The translations under genes were made by a program, and so were the position numbers. Source: Brachybacterium sillae (GTDB lineage: Bacteria; Actinomycetota; Actinomycetes; Actinomycetales; Dermabacteraceae). Taken from it: a stretch of DNA of 64,000 nucleotides. A model generated the notes under the pieces. It worked only from the letters and a program-made list of their open reading frames with translations. It searched no databases and was not told the DNA's origin. Position 1 is the stretch's first letter. Each line of letters opens with the position of its first letter. The stretch spans positions 2,294,001 through 2,358,000 of the forward strand of contig NZ_JAFEUW010000001.1 in NCBI RefSeq assembly GCF_025028335.1. The letters run 5' to 3'. This document shows, piece after piece, positions 55,521 through 64,000 of this stretch.

Positions 55521-55940
55521 CTGTAGGAGGGCATGACGTTGTTGACTCGGGTCGGTGCCAGTGAGGCCGGAGGAGCCTCTCCGCAGGAGGTATGAGGCCG
55601 ATGGTAGTTGTAGTGGTTCACCCACACCGCCAGGGCCTCACGCCGAGCTTGCTCTGAGGTATACGGGCGGGCGTAGAGGACCTCATCGACCATCAGCCGG
55701 TTGTAGCGTTCGACCTTCCCGTTATGGCGCGGGGTGTAGGGGCGGATCCGGTGGTGCCGGCCCCCGAGCGAGACCACCTTGGCGGTGAACTCCGCGGCCC
55801 GGTAGTTGTTCCCGTTGTCCGTGATCACCCTGTCGATCCGGATGCCGTGGGCGGCGAAGAACGCCCGCGCCCGGCAGAAGAACCCGATCGTGGTCACCGC
55901 GCGCTCGTCCTCCAACGCCTCGGGTTTGGTGGAGGCTCGG

Positions 55941-57247
<1,307 letters not shown>

Positions 57248-58020
57248 GACTCTCATCCTTCCGTGGAATGAGAGCCTCCATCAGACCCGGGGCGATTCAC
57301 CTCGGTGTAGGCCAGCCGGGTGTACCCGTCGATCGCCGAATGCAGGTAGGTGTAGCCGACCCGTCGGCCAGGCCCGCGTTTGGCCGCTCGCGCGTTCTCG
57401 GAGTCCCGGCCGTGAGCACGCCAGCCTCCCCCCTCGGGGATGCGTCCGATTTTCTTCACGTCCAGGTGCACCATGTGCCCCGGGCCGCGGGCGGTGATCT
57501 TCTGCGGTCGTTGGCGCAGGTCCTCACCCGTGGGCGCGAGGTCTGGCAACCGGGAGATGCCCAGCCGGTGCATCCACCTCCCCACGGTACGAAGACACAC
57601 CCGGTGGCCTTCAGAGACGAGGTGGTGATGGATGCGGCGGGCCGACCACTTCTCCCTGCGACGCAGGGTCTGGATCTGAGCCACCACCTCGGGGTCGAGC
57701 TGGGCAGGTGAACGGCGCGGCCGGCTGGGCAGGTCCTGAAGGCCGGCTTCTCCCTGGGCGCGGTAGCGGGCCACCCAGGTGGCCACCGTGGGCCGGCTCA
57801 CCCGGAACTCGGCGGCCACGTGCGCCTGTGGGATCCCGTCGTGCAGGTGGCGGTGGACCATCCTGAGACGGCCGGTGGGGGTCAGGGGTGCGTTAGCGTG
57901 AGTCATGAGCGGGTCTCTTCTGGCAGGTGGGTTGTTGAGGAACTTCCATCCTGCCGGGCGGGGCCCGCTCGTCTCATCTCAGCCCGGGCCTCGTGCCAAG
58001 AACCTCATGACCCACAACAG

Positions 58021-58916
58021 CTAGGGCATGTCTGACAATCGTTTTGACCATGCGAGCACAGCATTCAGGACCACAGCGGCCCTGTAGATGATCGCGTACT
58101 TGTCATACCGGGTCGCCAGACCCCGCCACTGCTTCAGGTGAGCGTACTGACGCTCGATGACGTTGCGGCCCTTGTAGGCGTCCGTGTCGAGGCTGACGGG
58201 GCGCCCGCCGCGGGCACCGCGCCGTCTGCGGTGGCCCTGCTGGTCGGCCGGTTCGGGGATGACCGCTTTGATCCCGCGGGCGCGTAGGTGGGTGCGGATC
58301 GCCCGGGAGGAGTACGCCTTATCGCCCAGCACGGCCTCGGGGCGGGTCCGGGGCCGCCCTACTGGCCGGGTCACGCGCAGCTGCTCCAGAAGAGGAAGCA
58401 GCATCGGGGAGTCCCCTGCCTGGCCGGGGGTGATCAGGCTGACCAGCGGCAGCCCGGTCCCATCGACGAGCTGATGGATCTTCGTGCTCAGCCCGCCACG
58501 GGAGCGCCCGATGCCGTGATCGGCCGGCTCCTCACGCGGATTCTTGTAGTTCGATCCATCCCCCTGTGTGGCGGGTGATGTTCGTCGCGTGCTGGTGGGC
58601 GCGGGCGATCGTGGAGTCCACCGAGACCGACCAATCGATCAGGCCTTCGGCGTCAGCGGCGGCGGTCAGCGTGGCCAGCACCGTGTCCCAGGTGCCTTTC
58701 TCGGCCAAGCGCCGATGCCAGGTCCACACTTCTCTGCCAGGGCCCGTAGACCTCGGGCAGATCCCTCCAAGCGATTCCGCACCGGTACCGGTAGATGATC
58801 GCCTCCACCATGGTGCGGGCGTCGGCGAACGGCCTGCCGGCGCGGCCGGTCCGGGTCGGGAGCATCGGGGCGATCAACTCCCATTGGGCGTCGGAGAGCA
58901 TCTGGAACCGGGACAT
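58021..58916 (-). pseudogene. IS-B transposase, requires two frameshifts
   Basis: Starts MSRFQMLSDAQWELIAPMLP at 58916; second phase MWTWHRRLAEKGTWDTVLAT; third phase from about 58560 to the stop, RSRGGLSTKIHQLVDG, DKAYSSRAI and VIERQYAHLKQWRG. The second shift is like the programmed one of IS-A. The first (near 58725, QRSV) occurs in copy 1 too, so it is fixed in the element. Confidence 0.82.
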
Positions 58917-58963
58917 GTCCCCAGGGTCTCAGCTGACTCGTGCATCTATTCTCAGACACGCCC
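58024..58963. mobile_element. IS-B copy 3: IS5-family element, complete
   Basis: 940 bp with ends GGGCATGTCTGACAAT and complement of ATTCTCAGACACGCCC. CTA before and TAG after indicate insertion in CTAG, the same CTAG used as IS481's target duplication. Reference copy for the two truncated ones. Confidence 0.9.
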
Positions 58964-59002
58964 TAGACGGATCCGTCTATTCTGGCTAGACGGATCCGTC
59001 TA
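58964..59002. promoter_or_regulatory. Two perfect 16-bp palindromes (operator) with a -10 box
   Basis: TAGACGGATCCGTCTA occurs at 58964-58979 and 58987-59002, 23 bases apart centre to centre. TACAAT (59001-59006) overlaps the second and is a good -10. This is the layout of a TetR-type repressor site over a promoter. The downstream genes are a short ORF and the MOSC gene. IS-B's right end abuts the first palindrome. Confidence 0.75.
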
Positions 59003-59081
59003 CAATCGTGGCTGGCGCCGCGCCGGAGGCCCGTAAGACAACCGATCCCCCGGGTCTCTGACGGGGCTTGGAGGAGGAAAC

Positions 59082-59171
59082 CTGAACGCTGAAATTCTCG
59101 CTATCAACGGTGCGTCCGGTGGTGTCTACGGTGTGCCGGCAACCGTGGTGACGAAGGGAATGATGGCATGA
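59082..59171 (+). CDS. Short ORF translationally coupled to the MOSC gene
   Basis: A 29-codon reading frame from CTG, seven bases after GAGGAGGA, to a stop overlapping the MOSC start (ATGA). It reads NAEILAINGASGGVYG then VPATVVTKGMM. The start is unusual and there is no ATG/GTG alternative, so it may be a leader peptide or the beginning of an internally deleted enzyme (NGASG-like Rossmann start). Low confidence. Confidence 0.35.
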   Translation: MNAEILAINGASGGVYGVPATVVTKGMMA

Positions 59172-59740
59172 TGCAGACCTATCAGTACGACGTGGAGATC
59201 CTGCACCTGCTCGTGTCCCCGGGCCATGCCTACTTCGGCCGCGCCCGGGACGGCGCGGCGGACGTGCCCACCACGGATGCCGACCGGGTCGAGCTGGTGG
59301 CCGGCAAGGGCGTGGTGGGCGACCGGTTCTTCGGCAAGGCCGCGCACATGGACGCCGCCCTCACCCTGCTCGCCGTCGAAGCACTCGAGGCCATGGCGGC
59401 AGATCTGGGCACACCTCCCTTCGACCCGCTCCTGACCCGGCGCAACGTGGTCCTCCGGGGCGCCGAGCTGGCGCCCCTGCTCGGCGGGGAATTCGCGTTG
59501 GAGTCCCAAGGTGCTTTCGTGCGGCTGCGGGGTGGGCGGCCGGCCCACCCCTGCGCCTGGATGGACCGGGTGCTCGCCCCGGGCGCGCACGCCGCCATGC
59601 GCGGCCGGGGCGGCCTGCGCTGCCAAGTGCTCTCGGACGGGTTCCTGCACCGCGGGCCGGCCGTACTGCACAGCCCTGTCCCGCTCGAGGCCGAACGAGC
59701 CGGGGATTCCGTCCGGCGGCGACCGACACGGCTGCCATAG
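59168..59740 (+). CDS. MOSC-domain protein
   Basis: A 190-residue protein with the MOSC pattern: ELVAGKGVVGDRFFGK (about 44-59), LTRRNVVLRGAELAPLLGGE (about 90-109), and HPCAWMDRVLAPG (about 135) with the conserved Cys. MOSC proteins handle sulfur on molybdenum cofactor or related thiols. AAGGGA precedes the start. Its promoter has two palindromes, so it is probably induced by a TetR-type ligand. The last 30 residues are basic. Confidence 0.83.
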   Translation: MMQTYQYDVEILHLLVSPGHAYFGRARDGAADVPTTDADRVELVAGKGVVGDRFFGKAAHMDAALTLLAVEALEAMAADLGTPPFDPLLTRRNVVLRGAELAPLLGGEFALESQGAFVRLRGGRPAHPCAWMDRVLAPGAHAAMRGRGGLRCQVLSDGFLHRGPAVLHSPVPLEAERAGDSVRRRPTRLP

Positions 59741-59953
59741 CGCCCCTCGTAGGTGACGCAGCCAGGGACCCCCTTGCTTTACGTAAGGCCCGGCTACCGG
59801 TCACCCGCGGCAACGATGACGCAGTTGGGGTTCCCGCGGGGGCCGTACGGGTAGATCGATGTGGCAGTGCGCTGTGTGGCGTATGCCGCCTCGGGATTCC
59901 TGTGGCCGCTGGTCGTCTCCGGAATTCTTCAAGGTGTTTGAGGCCAGTGGGTG
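59741..59953. other. Intergenic region with no supported gene
   Basis: 213 bases between the MOSC gene and an IS3 fragment. The only thing seen is a short palindrome TTACGTAA near 59777-59784. No start site, tRNA or hairpin terminator is supported. Confidence 0.5.
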
Positions 59954-60290
59954 TCAGGCGGCTACCGGTTCGGCGGCGGTTGGTTGGTTGATCCAGGCGT
60001 GGGTGGGTAGCGCGAGGATTTTCGGGTCAGCGGTGGTGGAGAAGCGCTCGGGGTGAGTAGCGCGGGCCGCGGCCAGGGCCGCTGAGCGCTGCTGACTCAC
60101 GGTCGCGGCGTGGCCGTAGTGGACGTCGGCGGGGGTGTGCAGCCCGATCCCGGTGTGACGGTGTCCGTGGTTGTAGGTCTCGACGAAACCGGCCATGAAC
60201 GCCCGGGCGTCGGCCAGAGAGCCGAAGCGGTCCGGGAAGACCGGGGCGTACTTCAAGGTCTTGAACCACGCCTCGGAATACGGGGCCTTG
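59954..60290 (-). pseudogene. C-terminal fragment of an IS3-family OrfB
   Basis: Reads PYSEAWFKTLKYAPVFPDRF then FVETYNHGHRHTGIGLHTPADVHYG, the C-terminal DDE portion of IS3 group transposases. The 5-prime part is lost where element G begins. Not functional. Confidence 0.83.
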
Positions 60291-60321
60291 CCCCTTGATC
60301 GTGGACACGGTGTCGGTTCGG

Positions 60322-61245
60322 TTATGCCGCTTCCGTGAGGGTAGCTGACCTCGCGGCGTCGTAGGCGTTCTCGTAACTATGTGGGCTCACCTGGCCGATC
60401 GTGGAGTGGCGTCGGCGGGTGTTGTAGCGGTTCGCCCATCGGAACACGGCCCGGTAGGCCGTGGCCTGATCTGGAAATGCGGCCCGGCCCTCGAGAAGCT
60501 CCCGCTTGAGCGCGGCGTTGAAACTCTCCGCGAGTGAGTTGTCGGCACTCGTGCCCACCGCACCCATGGACTGGACGACGGTGAGCTGCTCGCAGAGGGC
60601 CGCGCAGGCCTTCGAGGCGTAGACGCTGCCGTGGTCGCTGTGAAACACGGCGCCGGCGAGACTGCCGCGGTCGCGGGCCGCGGCGCGGAGTGCGTCCTCG
60701 ACGAGTTCGGTGCGCATGTGGTCGGCGACCTGCCAGCCCGCGAGCTTGCGGGAGCCGAGGTCGATGCACGTCGCGAGATACAGGTTCGACCCGTCTGCGA
60801 TCGGGAGGTAGGTGATATCGCCGACGTACCGGCGGTTCGGCTCCCCGATCGAGAAGTCCCGGCCGATCAGGTCGGGGAACTTCCTCCCGGACTGGTCCGG
60901 GATCGTGGTCTTCACCCGGCGTCGCAGCCGGATCCCCACCAGCTGGTGCTCACGCATCACGCGGGCGACGCGCTTGTGATTCACCCGCTCGGCGGCGGTG
61001 GTGACGCCGTCGTTGAGGTCGGCGGTGATCCGGGGTGCCCCGTAGGCGCGGTCGCCGCCCTGGGCGGGGTCCTGCAGCACCCTGATCCGTGCGGCGAGGG
61101 CTGTATCTTCGGCCGCTCTCGCCGCCCGTCCCGGAGCCGCCGCGAGCCAGGCGTAGAACGACGACCTCGCGATCTCGACGATCTCGCACAACCGCTTCAC
61201 GCCGTAGGCGTCCTTGTGGTCCTCGACGAACTGGAAGCGGTTCAC
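60322..61245 (-). CDS. IS3-family transposase OrfB (element G)
   Basis: 307 residues: HTH YGVKRLCEIVEIARSSFYAW, RRYVGDITYLPIADGSNLYL, VFHSDHGSVYASKACAAL and SADNSLAESFNAALKREL give the DDE triad. GTG at 61245 overlaps orfA's stop; a -1 shift could fuse them. Intact. Confidence 0.9.
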   Translation of the reverse strand: MNRFQFVEDHKDAYGVKRLCEIVEIARSSFYAWLAAAPGRAARAAEDTALAARIRVLQDPAQGGDRAYGAPRITADLNDGVTTAAERVNHKRVARVMREHQLVGIRLRRRVKTTIPDQSGRKFPDLIGRDFSIGEPNRRYVGDITYLPIADGSNLYLATCIDLGSRKLAGWQVADHMRTELVEDALRAAARDRGSLAGAVFHSDHGSVYASKACAALCEQLTVVQSMGAVGTSADNSLAESFNAALKRELLEGRAAFPDQATAYRAVFRWANRYNTRRRHSTIGQVSPHSYENAYDAARSATLTEAA

Positions 61246-61571
61246 CAGTTCGTCTCCCCGGCGAAATACTTCGCCGCCTGACGGAGGATGTCCCGCTCCG
61301 TCTCGAGCTTCAGCTTCTCCGCCTTCGACGCCGCCAGTTCCGCCTCCAGCCGCACGATCCTCGCCGCCTGCGACTCCGACCGCCCCGACGTGGGCGGCGA
61401 CATGGTGCCGGCGGTCGTCGTGCCCGAGCCGTGCTTCTCGACCCACTCCCGCAGCGCACCGCGGGAGATCCCGAGGTCCGCCGCGATGCCATTCAACGTC
61501 GCACCGGGCGTCGACTCGTACAAGTCCACCGCCCGCTGCCGGAACTCGTCCGTGTAGTTCTTCCTAGCCAT
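61242..61571 (-). CDS. IS3-family OrfA (element G)
   Basis: 109 residues with the HTH MARKNYTDEFRQRAVDLYES and a coiled coil AELAASKAEKLKLETERDIL. Confidence 0.9.
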   Translation of the reverse strand: MARKNYTDEFRQRAVDLYESTPGATLNGIAADLGISRGALREWVEKHGSGTTTAGTMSPPTSGRSESQAARIVRLEAELAASKAEKLKLETERDILRQAAKYFAGETNW

Positions 61572-61677
61572 CCCTTGGATTCTCGCTTCCCAATCATCGT
61601 GCTGGAATCAGCGTGTCCAAGATCAGGGGTCAAGCGCCACGGGGGCCCTACCCCCGGATCTTGGACACGGGGTGTGA

Positions 61678-62574
61678 TTACGCAGCCGTCGGCAGCGTAG
61701 CGGTGTTGCCGGTCTCGTAGAGGACCGGCGGGACGTAGCGGCACCACGAATGGCGTCGCTTGGTGTTGTAGCGGACGAGCCACCTGAAGACCTGCCGGCG
61801 GCAGACCAGTTCGTTGCTCCAGCAGGCGGCGTCTTGGAGAACCTCGCGCTTCATGGTGGCGTTGAACGACTCGGCCAACGCGTTGTCCGCGCTGGACCCG
61901 ACGGCGCCCATGGACTGGGTCACGCCGAACTTCTTGCAGAGCTGGGCGTAATCCTTCGAGCAGTAGACCGACCCGTGGTCGCTGTGAAATACGCTGCCCT
62001 CGAGGGTGCCCCGGGTTGCGGCGGCGGCCTTCAACGCGTCCTCGACGAGCTCGGTACGCATGTGGTCAGCGATGGCCCACCCGACAAGCCGACGGCTGTA
62101 GCAGTCGATCACGGTCGCCAGGTAGAGGTTCGTGCCGTCGGCGATCGGCAGATAGGTGATGTCGCCGACGTAGCGCAGCCCTGGCGCCGGGGCGGTGAAG
62201 TCGCGCTTGAGCAGGTCGGGGTACTTCTGGTCAGACGGTTCGGGGATCGTGGTCCGCACCCGCCGCTTCTTCACATAGCCCCGGATTCCTTGCAGCCGCA
62301 TCACCCTGGCGACGCGCTTGTGGTTTACCCGCTCACCGGCAGGCGCGCTGTCGTTGAGCTCGGCGGTGATCCGTGGCGCACCCTGGGTGTTGTCCTCGGC
62401 ATGGACAGCCCTGATCCGCTCTGCCAGCGCCGCGTCGTCAGCTGCCCTGGCTTCTCGGGCCGGGGCAGCCTTGAGCCAGGCGTAGTAGGACGAGCGCTCG
62501 ATCTCGACGAGCTCACACAGTCGCTTCACCTCGAAGGTGGCGGAGTTGTCGGCGACGAACTGGAAGCGACTCAC
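61678..62574 (-). CDS. IS3-family transposase OrfB (element H)
   Basis: 298 residues; RYVGDITYLPIADGTNLYLA, VFHSDHGSVYCSKDYAQL and SADNALAESFNATMKREV supply the catalytic triad. Clearly homologous to OrfB of element G but not the same. Overlaps orfA by four bases. Confidence 0.9.
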   Translation of the reverse strand: MSRFQFVADNSATFEVKRLCELVEIERSSYYAWLKAAPAREARAADDAALAERIRAVHAEDNTQGAPRITAELNDSAPAGERVNHKRVARVMRLQGIRGYVKKRRVRTTIPEPSDQKYPDLLKRDFTAPAPGLRYVGDITYLPIADGTNLYLATVIDCYSRRLVGWAIADHMRTELVEDALKAAAATRGTLEGSVFHSDHGSVYCSKDYAQLCKKFGVTQSMGAVGSSADNALAESFNATMKREVLQDAACWSNELVCRRQVFRWLVRYNTKRRHSWCRYVPPVLYETGNTATLPTAA

Positions 62575-62939
62575 CAGCCCGTCTCCCCAGCGAAATACTT
62601 GGCCGCCCGCTGGAGGATCTCCCGCTCGGTAGTCAGCTTCGTCGTCTCGACCTCGAGCTCGTTGACCCGGGCCTCGAGCCGGGCGATCTTCTGCTCAGGC
62701 GTCTCACCGGCGGGACCCGTAGGGCTTGTCGGCGACGGCTTGGACTGCAGTGGGCTGGAGGTCAATGTCCCGTCAGCGGCGGTCTTCTTGCCGGTCCCGT
62801 AGACCTCGAGCCAGTGCCGCAGCGTGCCGCGCACGATGCCGAGATCCTCGGCGATGCCGCGGACCGTGGCGCCCGGGGTGGACTCGTACAAGTCGACGGC
62901 CTGACGACGGAACTCCTCGGAGTAGTTCTTCCTGGCCAT
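62571..62939 (-). CDS. IS3-family OrfA (element H)
   Basis: 122 residues: MARKNYSEEFRRQAVDLYES HTH, and EQKIARLEARVNELEVETTK coiled coil. Longer than OrfA of G by a Pro/Ser linker. Confidence 0.9.
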   Translation of the reverse strand: MARKNYSEEFRRQAVDLYESTPGATVRGIAEDLGIVRGTLRHWLEVYGTGKKTAADGTLTSSPLQSKPSPTSPTGPAGETPEQKIARLEARVNELEVETTKLTTEREILQRAAKYFAGETGW

Positions 62940-63007
62940 GATTCCTGGATCATCTCGCTTCCCCAGCAGGTGCTGGATTCAGCGTGTCCAAGAACCGGGG
63001 TCAAGCC

Positions 63008-63247
63008 CCACACTTCTCTGCCAGGGCCCGTAGACCTCGGGCAGATCCCTCCAAGCGATTCCGCACCGGTACCGGTAGATGATCGCCTCCACCATGGTGC
63101 GGGCGTCGGCGAACGGCCTGCCGGCGCGGCCGGTCCGGGTCGGGAGCATCGGGGCGATCAACTCCCATTGGGCGTCGGAGAGCATCTGGAACCGGGACAT
63201 GTCCCCAGGGTCTCAGCTGACTCGTGCATCTATTCTCAGACACGCCC
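63008..63247 (-). pseudogene. IS-B copy 2 remnant (start of transposase)
   Basis: Right 240 bases of IS-B in reverse: from the end CCC at 63247 to the middle of orfA (MSRFQMLSDAQWELIAPMLP at 63200 to about 63008). The rest was lost where IS3 element H ends. Part of the 727-bp inverted repeat. Confidence 0.85.
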
Positions 63248-63410
63248 TAGACCCCCGGCGGGCCGTCAACGTCACCGGGCGCGGCTTATCTCCTTTCGAC
63301 GCGACCCGGAGCGATGGGCGGCATGACCGTTCCAGCGGCCCGACCGGATGTAGCAACGCCCCCCCTGCCGCACGGGAGGGGGGCCGTTGTCCTGCGCTAC
63401 CGTCGTGCTC

Positions 63411-63730
63411 ATGGAGGGACTGACATTCGAAGATGTGCCGCGTCCGGCCGGGGTGAGCTGGTGGAGGCCGTTCCCTGAGGGAGCCGGCGACGACTACACC
63501 CCGGGATGGTGGACGGACGCCTACCATGACGACCAATGGACCGCGCACGTCGTCCGTAGTAGGGGCCAGGAGGTGGCGCGGGTAGAGCTCGACTGGGGAT
63601 CGAACGTGGACCACTACGCCGGCAGTGAAGGATTCGGGCCGCGGCCCTTGCTCGAAATCGAACGGCTCGACGTACACCGCCGATACCGGCGTCTAGGGAT
63701 CGGGCGGGCCGTCGTGGACCTCGTTGTAGC
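63411..63730 (+). pseudogene. GNAT acetyltransferase, truncated copy
   Basis: First 107 residues of the GNAT protein (MEGLTFEDVPRP to AVVDLVVA) identical to the intact copy at 44899-45597, then IS-A copy 2 begins at CTA. The last 125 residues are absent. Confidence 0.9.
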
Positions 63731-63732
63731 TA

Positions 63733-64000
63733 GGGTGTGTTGTGAAAGGGTGTCCCGCCATCGGCGGGGCACCCTTTCGGTATGAGCGATCGAGATGTGA
63801 TCACGGACGAGGTGTGGGCGCTGATCGGGCCGTGCTTCCCCGCGCCGAAGGCGACGGGTCGGCCGCCGATGGATCGGCGGCTGGTCGCGGAAGCGGTCGC
63901 GTGGAAGTTCCGGACCGGGTCGCCGTGGCGGGACGTGCCGGAACGGTTCGGGAACTGGAACACGATCTACCGCCACTTCGACCGGTGGGCCAAGACCGGC
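63733..64000. mobile_element. IS-A copy 2, 5-prime part (runs off the window)
   Basis: Begins GGGTGTGTTGTGAAAGGG after TA. A 16-base-pair hairpin (63744-63759 with 63763-63778, one G-T pair) precedes the transposase, as in the first copy at 44328-44358. It may block outside transcription. Confidence 0.88.
63782..64000 (+). CDS. IS5-family transposase, partial at window edge (IS-A copy 2)
   Basis: MSDRDVITDEVWALIGPCFP continues through PRNGSPWRDVPERFGNW-like sequence to the end of the window. Identical start to the copy at 44320. The rest lies outside. Confidence 0.88.
   Translation, partial: MSDRDVITDEVWALIGPCFPAPKATGRPPMDRRLVAEAVAWKFRTGSPWRDVPERFGNWNTIYRHFDRWAKTG

Larger units (their letters stand above)
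60288..61634. mobile_element. IS3-family element G
   Basis: Ends TGATCGTGGACACGG and complement TGATCTTGGACACG with an outward CTTG motif; boundaries approximate by a few bases. orfA and orfB both on the minus strand. Confidence 0.8.
61649..63005. mobile_element. IS3-family element H
   Basis: Ends GATCTTGGACACGG and complement GTGTCCAAGAACC near 62994; outward CTTGACCCCGG. Boundaries approximate. Only about 14 bases from element G. Its right end is where the IS-B copy-2 remnant starts. Confidence 0.8.
63008..63734. repeat. Inverted repeat, right copy (727 bp)
   Basis: Reverse complement of 45274-46000. Includes the IS-B remnant and the GNAT fragment. Ends at IS3 element H on one side and at IS-A copy 2 on the other. 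Confidence 0.9.

Noticed and set aside
59777-59784. TTACGTAA palindrome
   Set aside because: Too short and single; expected by chance.

Overview
This is a high-GC actinobacterial chromosome segment. The evidence is WhiB, a DUF3117 and a DUF3107 protein, TatB beside Mrp, an AdnAB-type helicase-nuclease pair and several likely leaderless genes. Gene order resembles Micrococcales; a Dermabacteraceae or Brachybacterium-like host is my inference, not something the sequence proves.

Positions 1-43.4 kb are a dense, ordinary chromosomal backbone. It carries typA and a phospholipid synthase; ferredoxin, dapC and citrate synthase; a pyruvate formate-lyase operon in which the glycyl-radical domain is a separate small gene (6.5-9.8 kb); and lysine/DAP genes dapD and dapE with a FAD protein between them. 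A block syntenic with the Rv1211-Rv1232c region of mycobacteria follows (DUF3117, O-methyltransferase, tatB, mrp, DUF1003, MgtE/CBS protein), apparently without sigE-rseA. After pepP, a PHP phosphoesterase, MarC, a DEAD-box helicase, a metallophosphoesterase, DUF3107 and a TetR comes a DNA-repair block, adnA-adnB-kinase-like-nudC-uvrD2-whiB7, matching the Rv3202c-Rv3197A neighbourhood. whiB7 is preceded by a leader ORF with a perfect Shine-Dalgarno sequence and by an AT-rich box placed as in known WhiB7 promoters. The backbone ends with a DUF5679 protein, a YgjP-like peptidase, a Nudix hydrolase and a zincin.

Positions 43.4-64 kb are an insertion-sequence graveyard with cargo. At least five IS families are present (IS5-like A and B, IS256, IS1380, IS481, several IS3), often nested: IS1380 inside an IS3-type orfA that is itself cut by IS256, IS3 inside IS481, IS481 flanked by CTAG with an IS5-like element in that site. 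A 727-bp near-identical inverted repeat (GNAT gene plus the start of IS-B) flanks about 17 kb. Cargo between the IS elements is small: msrB, a DUF417 membrane protein, a TetR regulator, a visibly AT-richer CorA-like transporter and a MOSC protein behind two perfect 16-bp palindromes. This suggests a stress or metal-response island assembled by transposition. An amino-acid permease and one GNAT copy have been truncated by IS-A copies.

The most distinctive biology is the split pyruvate formate-lyase, the whiB7 leader and the palindrome-controlled MOSC gene. No CRISPR array, rRNA or tRNA was seen.
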